Part shown: one piece after another, positions 1 to 10,700 of the stretch | How positions within the stretch are numbered: the first letter of the stretch is position 1 | How the letters are laid out: each line of letters opens with the position of its first letter | NCBI GenBank assembly: GCA_002747055.1 | Contig: PDSQ01000035.1 | Span: 1-48,526, forward strand | DNA: 48,526 nucleotides | Reading direction: 5' to 3' | Source of the DNA: Gammaproteobacteria bacterium | GTDB taxonomy: Bacteria > Pseudomonadota > Gammaproteobacteria > Pseudomonadales > Oleiphilaceae | Translations under genes and position numbers: made by a program | Notes under the pieces: model-generated | Told to the model about the DNA's origin: nothing | Seen by the model: only the letters and a program-made list of their open reading frames with translations | Databases searched by the model: none

Positions 1-1
1 C

Positions 2-313
2 GAGCAACTCTGCATTCGAAAGTTCACTCCCCGGATCAAGAACTATTTCAAAATCCTGGATAATGATATAGGCAGGCCACTGAGCCATATTTCCCATGAC
101 TTTCGTGATATAGACATTATGCAGGTCATCCAGGACGTTCAGATGAATGGACAAACCGTGGAGAAAAGAATTTGCCTGAATGAAAATCAGTGGTTCATGG
201 TTCGCATTGTGCCGTACCGGGTTGCGCCAAGGATGTTTTCAGGAATCGTGGTGGTTTTTGTCGATTTGGACTGGATGCATCATTTCCTGAAAGAGGCCGA
301 TCGGCTTGGTTAG
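2..313 (+). CDS. C-terminal PAS domain of a CheB/CheR-type chemotaxis fusion protein (partial)
   Basis: The frame is open from the left edge of the window to TAG at 311-313, so only about 103 C-terminal residues are present. They contain the motif IRKFTPRIKNYFKILDNDIG followed by RPLSHI, then a strand-rich part with WFMVRIVPYR and IVVVFVDL. This is the signature of the PAS domain at the end of CheB/CheR fusion proteins, which carry methylesterase and methyltransferase domains before it. The tail after the PAS is very short (about 11 residues), so no histidine kinase domain follows. The catalytic parts lie outside the window, so their integrity cannot be judged. Family assignment is from motif recognition only. 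Confidence 0.7.
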   Translation, partial: EQLCIRKFTPRIKNYFKILDNDIGRPLSHISHDFRDIDIMQVIQDVQMNGQTVEKRICLNENQWFMVRIVPYRVAPRMFSGIVVVFVDLDWMHHFLKEADRLG

Positions 314-434
314 TGGCTAAATCGTTCAGAATATCTCGATCTTATCGCACAGGGCATGGCTCTGTACCGGAATCAGGGTGAAGTATGGATGAGCAGTTTT
401 GGCATGACAGATGGAAATATCGGGATTCGGGTTT

Positions 435-683
435 TCATCTTTGCTTTTTACTGAGTTGTTTAATCGCGTATTCTCTTTGGCTTGCCAAACTTCGGTTGGT
501 CTGGGGTTCCAGAAATGCCAGTGCCAGCGGTGCCCTGCTTCTAAAATACTTGGCTCCACGACGTTCTTTGTGCTCCTGTCAGCGTCGGCATATATTAGTG
601 GTAATGCCGGTGTAGAGTGTGTTGGCTGAACACAATACCATATAGACATACCAGGTTGTCCCCGCTGATCGGGAGCGTGCCAT
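435..683 (-). pseudogene. GIY-YIG nuclease family protein (YhbQ-like), interrupted by an in-frame TGA
   Basis: Read on the minus strand from ATG at 683, with GGAAG a few bases upstream, the frame gives a classic small GIY-YIG domain: WYVYMVLCSANTLYTGITTN, then RR. It hits TGA at 581-579. The same frame continues past the stop with the rest of the family pattern (QEHKERRGAKYFRSR, then REYAIKQLSKK) to a normal stop at 437-435. Total length would be about 82 codons, close to the usual 80-100 for the YhbQ/UPF0213 group. The damage is a single stop codon where the family usually has a hydrophobic residue between RR and QEH. A recent nonsense mutation or a sequencing error are the likely explanations. 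Nothing suggests selenocysteine. The gene lies just downstream of fbp on the same strand. Confidence 0.75.
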
Positions 684-832
684 TTGTTGCTTCCGTTTTG
701 ATGGCGTGGGGTGCGTTTCTGACTGGTTTGGGTAGGCGATACCCAAGTGATCTGACACTTGCTGGTACCGCCTTTTGATGACTGCCATCGATAAATGGCG
801 CTCAGTCAAGAGTGGCAGCGTTGTCACTCCGG

Positions 833-1849
833 TTATTTGGCAGAGTTCTCGATCATGAATGCTTCAACCTTTTCAACCATGTTTTTAGAGCCGACAAACA
901 GCGGGCAACGCTGATGCAACTCGGTGGGGTTGATTTCCATTACTCGCCGGTTCGGTTCGTAAGAGGCTTTACCGCCTGCCTGTTCCGCAATAAATGCGAT
1001 GGGGTTACACTCATAGAGCAACCTGAGTTTGCCATTCAGGTACCGGCTCGATGGTGGATAAAGGTAAATGCCGCCTTTGATCAGGTTACGGTGAAAGTCG
1101 GAAACCAGTGACCCGATATAGCGTGATGTGTAAGGGCGGCCGGTTGCATCATCTTCGACCTGGCAGTACTTGATGTATTGTTTCACCCCTTCAGGAAAAT
1201 GCACGTAGTTTCCTTCATTGACGGAGTACAACACGCCATCTTCTGGAATACGCATATTTTCGTGGGATAAGCAGAATACACCCAGGGTGGGATCATAGGT
1301 GAAGCCATTGACACCGTTGCCAGTGGTATATACCAGCATGGTGGACGAGCCATAGATGATGTAGCCGGCTGCCACCTGGTTAACTCCGGGTTGTAAGAAA
1401 TCGCGTTGTTCCACTGGCTGACCAGTTGGAGAAAGACGCTTGTAGATGGAAAAGATGGTACCGACGGACACATTGACATCGATGTTCGACGAACCGTCCA
1501 GTGGGTCAATCAGGACGACATATTTCGCATCCAGGTTAATTCCTTCGCCAAAGTGAACATAGTCATCTTCTTCTTCGGATGCCAATCCGCAGACAACGCC
1601 ACGAGCGGCCAAAGCGGTTTTGAACCGATCATTCGCGTATACGTCCAGTTTTTGTTGCTGCTCGCCTTGAACATTGTCTGCTCCGGCTGCGCCTGTGATA
1701 TCTACCAGTCCGGCCTTGTTTATTTCCCTGTGAACCACTTTAGCTGCCAGTCGCAGCGCCGAAAATAGGGCAGAGAGTTCACCTGATGCGCCAGGGTAGT
1801 CGGTTTGGCGGTCAATGATAAATTCGCCAAGTGTTTGAATCAGTTTCAT
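833..1849 (-). CDS. fbp: fructose-1,6-bisphosphatase class I
   Basis: The 338-residue product hydrolyses fructose 1,6-bisphosphate to fructose 6-phosphate in gluconeogenesis, in the cytoplasm, using divalent metal ions. Visible family hallmarks are LASEEEDD (metal-binding acidic cluster near residue 90), [15 protein letters not shown] (metal and phosphate site near residue 112), and near the C-terminus [20 protein letters not shown] followed by GGKAS. Length matches the class I bacterial enzyme. The ATG at 1849 is preceded by AGAGG at suitable spacing. It is a single gene with a 376-bp gene-free region upstream; the broken GIY-YIG gene lies downstream on the same strand. No truncation or missing active-site residue was seen. 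Confidence 0.97.
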   Translation of the reverse strand: MKLIQTLGEFIIDRQTDYPGASGELSALFSALRLAAKVVHREINKAGLVDITGAAGADNVQGEQQQKLDVYANDRFKTALAARGVVCGLASEEEDDYVHFGEGINLDAKYVVLIDPLDGSSNIDVNVSVGTIFSIYKRLSPTGQPVEQRDFLQPGVNQVAAGYIIYGSSTMLVYTTGNGVNGFTYDPTLGVFCLSHENMRIPEDGVLYSVNEGNYVHFPEGVKQYIKYCQVEDDATGRPYTSRYIGSLVSDFHRNLIKGGIYLYPPSSRYLNGKLRLLYECNPIAFIAEQAGGKASYEPNRRVMEINPTELHQRCPLFVGSKNMVEKVEAFMIENSAK

Positions 1850-2225
1850 GTGGCCTCTCGTTTGTATGTTTTAATTGTAGGGTGCTCAAATTTGAGCTCA
1901 ATTATTGACTGTCATGCCATTTAGAACTCTTCCCTCAAGAGTTCCGCCTGCACCTCACATTGTACCTGGTTTTTGTCCATACGGTTTGGTTAACGACCAT
2001 TCTACTGACTTTCGTCAAGCTCTGGCGGATTCTTGCGCTCAAAACACAATATGTTTGCCTTTGGCAGGTTAACTATTTGATACCTAATCGGGTTTCTGGC
2101 TTCTTTTTTGCGCGCTCCTTTTGCGGATACAGGTTTCTCAGAGCTGTTTTGGCAGATCCATTGGGTAAGCTGGGAATAAACTGCTAAATTTAGTTTATAA
2201 ATAAAAAAAATAGGGAGGATCCGCA
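1850..2225. other. gene-free region between divergent genes
   Basis: This 376-bp stretch separates fbp (leftward) from a small secreted-protein gene (rightward), so it should hold both promoters. Short open frames on both strands have no recognisable motifs. The last 40 bases are AT-rich and end in the strong ribosome binding site AGGGAGGA before the GTG at 2226. No convincing -35/-10 pair could be fixed by eye. Confidence 0.5.
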
Positions 2226-2636
2226 GTGAAAAAGATTGCACTCATTGTTGCGTTGTTGCCCACTATCGTCAGCGCAGCCAGGATGGTTGAACTTGGCATC
2301 GATGTACGACTGGAGCTGGCCAAGGCGCAAATGAATGCCCTCGCCACGCCGGCAGAGCCGAAGTTTTCTCAAGAACTTCAGCACGACCGCCAAAAGGTTT
2401 ATTTGGATACGCTCAACCGTTTAATTCAAATTGAACAGATAAATCGCTTGCCTGCGACAGCCTCGGGAGCCACCGGCAACCCTTTGAATAGTTGTAACTA
2501 CGCACGAAATGTATTGCTGGAGTATCGGCTGGAGCTGGACAGTGCCAAGGCAAAAGGAAAAACAGACAAAAAATTGAAGAGTGTGAAAAAGCGCATTGCC
2601 AATTGGAAAAAAAATGTTCGACAACGATGCCGCTAA
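2226..2636 (+). CDS. small secreted or periplasmic protein of unknown function
   Basis: The 136-residue product starts at GTG 2226, chosen because AGGGAGGA lies about 7 bases upstream and the first residues form a signal peptide (MKKIALIVALLPTIVSA, cleavage probably after SA or SAA). The mature part is helical and charged. It has a proline/alanine-containing linker and a lysine-rich end (KKLKSVKKRIANWKKNVRQ), giving a basic C-terminus. Two cysteines (in NSCNYAR and the final RCR) could form a disulfide in the periplasm. I do not recognise the family. It is monocistronic, with 146 bp to the next gene. Confidence 0.7.
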   Translation: MKKIALIVALLPTIVSAARMVELGIDVRLELAKAQMNALATPAEPKFSQELQHDRQKVYLDTLNRLIQIEQINRLPATASGATGNPLNSCNYARNVLLEYRLELDSAKAKGKTDKKLKSVKKRIANWKKNVRQRCR

Positions 2637-2782
2637 GGTTGTGCTTGATTTGATGCCCAGCTAATACATTGTTTTTATTGTGTAAACTTATATATCAGTT
2701 TTGTCCATCCGGTACCAAAGTCACATTATCGCGTGAAACGATGGCCTACAGTAAGGAAGAGTCGATGGAAAAGTGACATTTT

Positions 2783-4879
2783 ATGATTGACGATCGAGAT
2801 GCACTGGACAAGAATCGAATATCGACGTGTGCCAGTAAGGACACCAGTCGTTATTTGTTCGACACTGATTATTGTGAGGCTGGCCCGTCAAGCAATACTC
2901 CATGCGTTGGATCGGTTATTTCACGCTCCCTTGTCACTGCCGCACATGATGCACTGAAAACCGAAATCTCCGGCCTTCAGGTTATTCCGGCCGTTGCCGT
3001 TAAACTATTGCAGCTGACCAACGATGAACACTCTTCGTTTGATGAATTGATTCGCGTTATCGAAACTGAGCCAAGCCTGTCTGCGGAAGTGCTTCGATTG
3101 GTCAATTCTGCATTTTATGGACTTCCCCATAAAGTGAATTCGATCAAGCGGGCGGTCACGCTGGTCGGCTTTTCCATGGTACGACAACTCGCTTTAAATC
3201 TGATGTTTTTCAAAAAGCTGAAAGGTGGCGCCAGGGGGCGCAGGCTCGATCAGATGTGCTTCTGGCAACATAGCCTGTTCGTTGCCGCGATGAGCAAGAT
3301 TATCGCTATAGATATTTGTCACCCCGAACCAGATCGAGCCTACTCCGCCGGGTTGTTACATGATATTGGCAAGATGCTTCTGGAAAGCTTTGGCAAGGTC
3401 TCTTACAGCGATTTTCTTCAATCCTTTGAAAAAAGCGAAAACTCCCTTCTGGATAATGAACTATGCTTTTTCGGTATCAACCACGCGCAAATGGGCGCGG
3501 TTTTTTGTAATGAATACAAGTTACCTGATTCGATTACCCAGGCTGTGCTCAACCATCACAGCTTGTTGACAGATAAGTTTGAACCCGAACTTCAGAAAGA
3601 TATTGCCATCGTGTCGTTCGCCAATTTTATTGCCTCGATCCAGGGAATGGGTTCGACAGGAGCGAATCACTGTGTTTTGCCGCAGCCTGGTTTGCTGGAA
3701 TGTATCGGTAAAATGAACCTGAATATGGAATCCATTCTGGAGAAAGTCGATCATGAAATTCGTGGTCTCAGCAACTTCTACAACGTGCCGTTTCCCAGTT
3801 TGAGCCGACTTCGGGCCAATACGGTTAATTCGGTGTTCAGTCTCGGTAAGCCATTGTCACAGCGTGGCGGAGAAATCTCAGGCTCAGTGCCAGGGTCGGC
3901 CAGTTGTTTGACAGTTCCGCATCATAGTTTGAATCCCGATGAATTTATTCCCTGGACACTCGAGGCAATACAGCATGACTTTCATTGTGATCGTTTGTTT
4001 ATGCTGTATATGGAGCCAAAAAAGCGTTCGCTGGTTGCCAGGTTTCAATGGCCAGAGCAGCCAATCACCGGTGCCAGTAAAACCTTTGAGCTGCACATCT
4101 CATCGTTGACTGGCAGAATGGTGCGTTGTCTGCGGCGTCGGCAGGTGGTTCATATTGATCGTGAAAGCCAGCCGGATATTCCTCTTCTCGATGCGCTTTC
4201 GGTGGACGAGTTTTTTGCCGTACCTGTGTCAACCCACAATCGCTTGTCTGCTGTACTGTATATCGACAATGCGCTGAGCCATAACCAGTTGAATGTTGAA
4301 ATGCTTCCGGAGTTAAGTAAAGTGGCAGCGGAGTTAGGGATTGCGTTGGTGAATGCGAAGCAGTATGAGCGAGAGAGGAAAAAAGCCCAATTTGATGCGT
4401 TGACCGGTCTGAACAATCGACGTGTGATCAATCGTTTTCTCAATTACTTGTTTGCCGAAGCAAAGGCGAAGCTGAAGGGGTTGGCCATCGGTTTTATCGA
4501 TGTCGACCATTTCAAACAATTCAACGACCGCTATGGCCATCAATCTGGGGATGATGTACTTCGTCTCATCGCGGATACCATGAAAAGTCTGACTCGCCCG
4601 GGCGATTTCATAGGTCGTTTTGGCGGGGAAGAATTTTTGTTTGTGCTACTGCATACTGACGAAAGAGGGGCAGTCCACTATGCAGAACGAATTCGCAATG
4701 AAATTGCAGAAAGGGGAAAACTGTTGCAGCGCCGTTTCCCCGATCAGCAATTGACCGCCAGTATCGGTGTCGCACTCTACAGAGACTCCTATGATGACTA
4801 CCAGAAGATGGTCGAGGTGGCGGACGAAGCGATGTATCAGGCTAAAAGTAATGGGCGTAATCAAGTGGTGGTGCGTTAG
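2783..4879 (+). CDS. HDOD-GAF-GGDEF signalling protein (probable diguanylate cyclase)
   Basis: The 698-residue soluble protein has three domains. Residues ~55-265 are an HDOD domain (ISGLQVIPAVAVKLLQL; SLSAEVLRLVNSAFYG; AGLLHDIGKMLL). Residues ~385-530 are GAF-like (LFMLYMEPKKRSLVARFQWP; FFAVPVSTHNRLSAVLYIDN). Residues ~540-698 are a GGDEF domain. The catalytic motif is GGEEF, preceded by RPGD five residues earlier, which matches the product-inhibition I-site. The metal and substrate motifs FIDVDHFKQFND and YGHQSGDDVL are intact. It should therefore make c-di-GMP from two GTP and be feedback inhibited. No membrane segment was seen, so it is cytoplasmic. What the GAF or HDOD domains sense is unknown. 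No close operon partner. Confidence 0.9.
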   Translation: MIDDRDALDKNRISTCASKDTSRYLFDTDYCEAGPSSNTPCVGSVISRSLVTAAHDALKTEISGLQVIPAVAVKLLQLTNDEHSSFDELIRVIETEPSLSAEVLRLVNSAFYGLPHKVNSIKRAVTLVGFSMVRQLALNLMFFKKLKGGARGRRLDQMCFWQHSLFVAAMSKIIAIDICHPEPDRAYSAGLLHDIGKMLLESFGKVSYSDFLQSFEKSENSLLDNELCFFGINHAQMGAVFCNEYKLPDSITQAVLNHHSLLTDKFEPELQKDIAIVSFANFIASIQGMGSTGANHCVLPQPGLLECIGKMNLNMESILEKVDHEIRGLSNFYNVPFPSLSRLRANTVNSVFSLGKPLSQRGGEISGSVPGSASCLTVPHHSLNPDEFIPWTLEAIQHDFHCDRLFMLYMEPKKRSLVARFQWPEQPITGASKTFELHISSLTGRMVRCLRRRQVVHIDRESQPDIPLLDALSVDEFFAVPVSTHNRLSAVLYIDNALSHNQLNVEMLPELSKVAAELGIALVNAKQYERERKKAQFDALTGLNNRRVINRFLNYLFAEAKAKLKGLAIGFIDVDHFKQFNDRYGHQSGDDVLRLIADTMKSLTRPGDFIGRFGGEEFLFVLLHTDERGAVHYAERIRNEIAERGKLLQRRFPDQQLTASIGVALYRDSYDDYQKMVEVADEAMYQAKSNGRNQVVVR

Positions 4880-4917
4880 TTTGTCTTTGTTGGTTTTTCA
4901 TGGTCAGCCTGTGGCGG

Positions 4918-5367
4918 TCATGAAACACTAAATTCGTAGCGAGTCAACAGCACCCGCCTTGCTTTGACCCGGGTTCTACAAGCTGATTCCGTTTCCACCA
5001 CGGCGATAATAAAGGCAAGGGCGGCATTTGTTTTGATTGAGCCTTCCTGAATTAATCTGATAGAGGGATAAGGCTCGGGCTGTTTTGAGTCAGGTATCGG
5101 GGCTGAGGGCGGAGAGTGGTCAAGGGGGCCGGTTTCGGGCTCAGCGCTGCCGTTTTGTTTTGGTGCTGTAATGGTGGTTTGAGGGGGTTGCTGATTCGTT
5201 GTCTGTTCAATCAGCCGACTGGTCAATAAGGCCGCCAGGCTTATTGCAAAAATGGTCAGCACAATAAGCGTGGATTTATCTGGGATAAAAGTATCTGGAA
5301 TGATATTCCTGAGTTTAAGCCTTGGCATATTAATGAGCACCATGTCATGTTTTTGCTGATTATACAT
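4918..5367 (-). CDS. putative single-pass membrane protein, unknown function
   Basis: The open frame of 149 codons encodes a short basic N-terminus, one membrane segment near residues 32-52 (STLIVLTIFAISLAALLTSR), a proline- and glutamine-rich linker, and a C-terminal part ending RRVLLTRYEFSVS. This looks like an inner-membrane protein with a periplasmic tail. No clear ribosome binding site precedes the ATG at 5367 or the internal ATGs about 9 and 14 codons later, so the start is uncertain. It converges on the diguanylate cyclase gene with 38 bp between stops. I recognise no family. It could be a spurious frame, but the TM plus proline-rich architecture argues for a real gene. Confidence 0.5.
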   Translation of the reverse strand: MYNQQKHDMVLINMPRLKLRNIIPDTFIPDKSTLIVLTIFAISLAALLTSRLIEQTTNQQPPQTTITAPKQNGSAEPETGPLDHSPPSAPIPDSKQPEPYPSIRLIQEGSIKTNAALAFIIAVVETESACRTRVKARRVLLTRYEFSVS

Positions 5368-5669
5368 TGACCAGGCGCCAGTTATTTTTGAACTTGGTAA
5401 TAGATTGTTAAATAGCGTGACAACTATGTCATCATGTGGTCGGTTGTGCGTATCATTTGATAAAAGTCAGGCACATTGCAGCCTTGACAATTTGTTTTTC
5501 CCGGGTTCTCTATTTCCGTGTGATCTGTCGAATCAAAGCTGTTATATTGGGCAGGCTCTCGTTGTTTTTTATTTCGGCTTGTTATTTCGAATCATTTTTC
5601 TAGTTCAATGAATTATAGAACTGGTCTTCAGTTTTTCTGAATGTCGCTTTACAAACATGATTGATCGCT
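5368..5669. other. intergenic region upstream of the ABC exporter
   Basis: About 300 bp between divergent genes. A perfect -35-like TTGACA is at 5484-5489, but the hexamer 17 bases downstream (TCTCTA, 5507-5512) is a poor -10, so the promoter call is weak. Short frames here show no family motifs. Near the exporter start an ATG at 5657 is followed within a few codons by an in-frame stop. Confidence 0.3.
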
Positions 5670-7445
5670 ATGATATATAGTTGGAAGCGAGTGTTTCAGC
5701 TTGCATTGAGACACAAAGCACAACTTTTTAAAGCCAATTTGATCGCGATACTGGCCACGGTTGCCGCCGTGCCGGTACCTTTATTGTTACCACTTTTGGT
5801 GGATGAAGTACTGTTAGGGCATCCAGGATCAGTGCTGCCTCGCATCGATGTTTTTTTCCCTGCTTCCATGCAGACCCCTGCATTCTATATCGGGGCGATG
5901 GTAGTTGTCGCCATTCTGTTGCGGACACTCACTCTCGGCTTGAATGTCTGGCAAGGAAGGCAGTTCGCGATCATTGCGAAAGATGTGGTGTGTTCTATCC
6001 GGTTGCACTTGATCGAGAGGCTTAACCGAATCTCCATGGCTGAGTATGAAACCCTTGGCAGTGGTACCGTAGCCTCTTATTTCGTTACCGATTTAGATAC
6101 GGTGGATAATTTTCTTGGCAGTACCATCAGTCGCTTCCTGGTAGCCGTTTTGACGATTCTCGGTACCGCCATCATACTGCTTTGGATGCATTGGCAATTG
6201 GCCATGCTGATTCTGATTTTTAATCCGGTCGTTATTTACTTCACGACATTGTTGGGTAAAAAAGTCAAGGAGCTCAAGCGAGCGGAAAATACCGCATATC
6301 AGGTTTTTCAGCAGGCTTTGATGGAAACCCTGGATGCGATTTATCAAATTCGAGCGGCAAACAGAGAGCGGCATTACTTGTCCAGGCTGTCTGATCAGGC
6401 CAGAGGTGTTCGAGATCATTCGGTTCAATTTCAATGGAAAAGTGATGCAGCCAACCGTTCCAGTTTCGTGTTGTTTCTATGTGGCGTTGATATTTTTCGC
6501 GCGGCAGCAATGCTGTTCGTAGTTTTCTCGGATCTCAGTGTCGGGATGATGTTCGCTTTTTTTGGCTACCTTTGGTTTATGATGGGGCCCGTACAGGAAA
6601 TATTGAGTATTCAATACAGTTATTATGCTGCGAAGGCGGCCTTGGAGAGAATCAATACCCTGTTCGCGCTCAGTCTGGAGCCGGCTTACGAATCGAAAAT
6701 CAATCCATTCAACAAATCGAACCGAATTTCGGTGACCGCAGAGAAGATCTATTTTTCTTATGGTGATGGCGAGGAGGTATTGAAGGGATTGTCACTGCAT
6801 ATTCAGCCGGGCGAAAAAGTCGCTTTGGTGGGAGCGAGTGGTGGCGGGAAGTCGACACTGGTTCAGGTGATTCTGGGGCTTTATATTCCGCAATCGGGGA
6901 CAATCAGTTTTAGTGGGGTGCCGGTTTCCGAGATTGGACTCGATGTGGTGAGAGAGAATGTGTCGACGGTGCTTCAGCACCCGGCTTTATTTAACGATAC
7001 GGTTAGAAACAATCTGACTCTTGGTCGCGATTTACCAGACGACAAACTATGGCAGGCGTTGGCAATCGCGCAACTGGACGCAACGGTGAGGGAGTTGCCT
7101 GATGCGTTGAATACCATAGTCGGACGACAAGGTATCAGGCTGTCCGGGGGGCAAAGACAACGATTGGCGGTAGCCAGAATGGTACTTGCCAACCCGTCGG
7201 TAGTCATTCTCGACGAAGCGACTTCGGCTCTGGATGCAGAAACAGAGTTCAGGTTACATGAAGCATTGTCTGACTTTTTACATGGGCGCACCACCATCAT
7301 TATCGCGCATAGACTGAGTGCGGTGAAACAGGCAGATCGGGTCTACGTGTTTGAAGACGGCAGAGTGAGTGAGGAGGGGGAGCACGCCGAATTGATTGCT
7401 CAGGGGGGGCTGTATGCACAGCTTTATGGCGAGCGTCAGAGATAG
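5670..7445 (+). CDS. ABC transporter, fused permease and ATPase half-transporter (exporter type)
   Basis: About 591 residues. Residues ~1-310 form the six-helix exporter membrane domain. Residues ~350-591 form the ATPase with Walker A GASGGGKST (~387), Q-loop VLQHP, signature LSGGQRQR (~490), Walker B VVILDEATSALD (~511) and H-loop IAHRLS (~546). All catalytic motifs are intact. It should work as a homodimer in the inner membrane, using ATP to export a hydrophobic compound, lipid or peptide; the substrate cannot be told from sequence. No C39 peptidase domain precedes it. I prefer ATG 5670 over the in-frame TTG at 5661; neither has a strong ribosome binding site. It is monocistronic. Confidence 0.93.
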   Translation: MIYSWKRVFQLALRHKAQLFKANLIAILATVAAVPVPLLLPLLVDEVLLGHPGSVLPRIDVFFPASMQTPAFYIGAMVVVAILLRTLTLGLNVWQGRQFAIIAKDVVCSIRLHLIERLNRISMAEYETLGSGTVASYFVTDLDTVDNFLGSTISRFLVAVLTILGTAIILLWMHWQLAMLILIFNPVVIYFTTLLGKKVKELKRAENTAYQVFQQALMETLDAIYQIRAANRERHYLSRLSDQARGVRDHSVQFQWKSDAANRSSFVLFLCGVDIFRAAAMLFVVFSDLSVGMMFAFFGYLWFMMGPVQEILSIQYSYYAAKAALERINTLFALSLEPAYESKINPFNKSNRISVTAEKIYFSYGDGEEVLKGLSLHIQPGEKVALVGASGGGKSTLVQVILGLYIPQSGTISFSGVPVSEIGLDVVRENVSTVLQHPALFNDTVRNNLTLGRDLPDDKLWQALAIAQLDATVRELPDALNTIVGRQGIRLSGGQRQRLAVARMVLANPSVVILDEATSALDAETEFRLHEALSDFLHGRTTIIIAHRLSAVKQADRVYVFEDGRVSEEGEHAELIAQGGLYAQLYGERQR

Positions 7446-7571
7446 GTTTAGTTGCCGGCGGCCATGCGACTGTCATCGATTACCTTATCGGGCTTGAGCC
7501 GGTAGCGGCGGCTAAGCGATATTGACAGTAAGGACAGCGATAACCATTGCGCTTTATCGCGGGTATTTTGT

Positions 7572-7577
7572 TATAAT
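7572..7577 (+). promoter_or_regulatory. candidate -10 box upstream of the first kinase gene
   Basis: A perfect TATAAT lies at 7572-7577 in the region between the ABC exporter and the first Ser/Thr kinase. A TTGCGC is found 19 bases upstream, which is a weak -35 with long spacing. If used, it leaves a 5' untranslated region of about 175 bases to the proposed TTG start at 7761. The rest of 7446-7760 shows nothing else recognisable. Confidence 0.35.
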
Positions 7578-7760
7578 TCTTGTTCGCTCGACTCTTTACC
7601 TATATGCGGTTATCGATTGCTCACTGTTTTGAGATCGACTCGGCCATCTATTTCCGGCATCTCGCTTGAATTCGTGGGGCCGGTTTCTTGCCCGGCGGAG
7701 ATAGCTGGATACGATCCGGCTACAGACAAAACGAATGATTCTTATTTAGGGCTATACACT

Positions 7761-10700
7761 TTGAGTTTTCCACAAATACCTGGTTACCAAATCAAAAGTG
7801 TCCTCGGTCGCGGAGGAATGGCTACGGTTTATCTCGCGGTTCAGGAAACTTTTGACAGGGAGGTCGCTCTCAAGGTGATGGCAGAACACTTGGTGAAGGA
7901 TGAGTCTTATGCCGCTCGATTCCTTCGGGAAGCACGCCTGGTTGCAAAGATGTCGCACCAGAACATTGTACCGGTATTCGATGTGGGAGCGGCAGGCAAT
8001 TACCATTATATGGCCATGGAGCACTTGCCGGGCGGTGATTTAAAGAAAAAAATGAGAGCGGGCCTCGCGTTGCGGGACTCAGTCAATATCGTCGAGGCTA
8101 TCGCTCTTGGTCTCAGCTATGCTGGATCCAAAAACCTGGTTCACCGCGACATTAAACCTGAAAATATCCTGTTTCGAGACGATGGTAGCCCGGTAATCTC
8201 TGATTTCGGTATCGCTCGCCAGGCCGACTCGAAGACCAACATGACCATGGCTGGAGCGGTTATCGGTACGCCGCATTATATGAGTCCGGAACAGGCTGAA
8301 GGAGTCGAAGTAGACCCACGTTCAGATTTGTACTCTCTCGGCATTATCGTCTATGAAATGTTGACCGGGCATGTACCATTTCAGGGTGACTCTGCCGTAT
8401 CAATCGGGATCAAACACATTACTGAAGCGCCGCCGCCTTTACCTTCTCAAGTGGCTGAATTTCAGGAATTTATTGATATTGCCCTGGCCAAACATCCAGA
8501 GGATCGTTTTCAGACGGGCGCAGATTTCGCCGAGGATCTGGTAATGGTTGCCGAAGATCTGGCAGAAGCCGGTGCGACGGTCATTATAGCTCAAAGCGAT
8601 GTAAAAAGGAGTTCTCGGGACGCCGCACGTGTGGCCAGAACGTCGGCAAATCGCAGCCGGCGGACACGAGCGTCCAGAATTCGTCGGGCTGAACCTGCGC
8701 CGGTTTCGGCGTTGTCTCACCTGCGCATAATTGCCGTTGTCGCGGCTGCCATCAGTATTTTGGCCATCGCGAGCATTGTACTGCTAGATCCGTTCGATAC
8801 AGATCGCACCGATAATGCTCCGTTACCGAGTGTCGAGACGCCCCGAACGGATAAGGTGGCGAGCACTATTTTTGGATCCAAGGCGGCCCGGTTAATCGAA
8901 AACGCGGAAAAGGCCATGCAGGAAAACCGCTTGTTTCAGCCGGCACAAGACAATGCCCAATACTATCTGACCACCTTGCTTGCGCTGATTCCGAACAACC
9001 AGGAGGGCAAAACGGCTATCACCCGTTTATTTGTCAAGTATCTCGACTTGGGTCAAGAGGCAGTTGAGCAGAAGCGGTTAAGGGAAGCTTCGTTATATTT
9101 GAACCAGGCATCTCAAATCGCTTTTTATATTACCGATCAGGATTTAACCGAACGGTATTCTGAATTGCATCGAAAACTGAATTCGCAAAAGCAGAGAATC
9201 CTGATCAATCAAGAAAACAGTAAACTGATTGACGACCTGATAAGCAAGGCCAATGAAGCATTGGAAAACGATGCTCTGACCATGCCCAGTGACAACAATG
9301 CCTACGCCTTATTTCTGCAGGTACTGGTCAAAGATCCAGACAATAAGGTGGCTAAATCGGGTATCAGTCGAGTGGCTGAGCGTTTGCTGGAGAAAGCCAA
9401 AGCCAAAGCGTCAGAAAGTGCGTTCGGCGTAGCGAAAGCCTTCGTCGCAGCGGCGATCCAGGTAGCCCCTCAGCATGCCGTTATCCAGGATGTTCAAGCA
9501 TTTATAGCGCAAGCAGAGGAAACTGCAGCGGCTAAGGCCTTGGATGCTGAAAATGACCAAATGGCCGAACGTGTGTTGCAATCGGCTCCCGCTGGCCTCG
9601 AAGCAATTCAGGACAAGGAAAAAATAGCGATACGCTATGTCGAGTTGTCTCGTAAGGCTATCGGGGAGAATAAATTCGGGGAAGCTGATCAATATTTAAG
9701 TCAGGCCAAAAAAGTGTCATCGGCTCAAGCAGAAATAGCGACAGTCGAACGCTTATTGAGAGAAACTCGAAAAACCGCCCAACTCAATAGCTTGCTGGCC
9801 AAAGCCGAGTCGGCAATGAAGCGCGGTCGACTGACCAGGCCGGATGGTGATAGCGCGCTGAATTATTATCGTCAGGTGTTTGCTATTGAGCCACAGAATG
9901 CGAAAGCTAGCGAGGGTATGAGGGCGCTGGAATCCCGGTTTGAAAAACTGGTGATGCGGGCGATAGATAACAAAAAGTTTGCCCAGGCCGATGCTTATCT
10001 GGAAACATGGAAGACATTTTCGGCCAGTCCGAAACACCTTCAATCGGTAATGGATCAGGTGCGTAAGGCCGCAGCGAAACGCGATGAAAAGGTGGCATCC
10101 CTGTTAGCTGAAGCGGGTGATATTGCAGCCAGAAAGATAACACCTAAGCGTAATGATCGGCTGCGTGCTATCTACCAGCAAGCGCTCCGCATGAATGGTC
10201 GTTCTCGTGTCGCTAGAAAAGGGTTGTATAAAACCAGCGTCTTTGAAGCGAAACTGGCTCGTGACGCGATCGATAATAAAAAGTTTGATCAGGCACGCAA
10301 CCACATTTCGATAATTGCCGAAACAACGCCGCGTTTTTCAGATTTGACCAGACTCAGAGTCGAGTTGGACGCCGCGTTGGTCGATGCATTGGCTGATAAT
10401 GACGAAGTTAACGCCTTGGTCACTGAGGCGGAAGACTTGATAAGCCGGCCTTACCGAAAACCGGGCTTTTTGGGTAGCAATGACAAGGCGCGTTCGGTGT
10501 TGGTGGCAGCTTATGGCAAGATCGATCGTGCTCGCAGTCTGTTACCTTGGCATGCGTCTGTTCTGCACGCGCTGGGCGAACTGGAGCGAAAGTACAGTTC
10601 GATTATAAGTCTTCTCATGGAAGACGGCGATTTCGAGGAAGCTGAAAAGTTTGTCCGCGATACACGTCAGTTCAATTGGAGTGGTAATCGGGTCACGGCA

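Noticed and set aside
579..581. TGA in the GIY-YIG gene as a recoded selenocysteine codon
   Set aside because: The family has a hydrophobic residue there, not Cys, and no hairpin right after the codon was noticed.
5405..5611. 68-codon plus-strand frame upstream of the ABC exporter
   Set aside because: Cysteine-scattered sequence with no ribosome binding site; it overlaps the likely promoter region.
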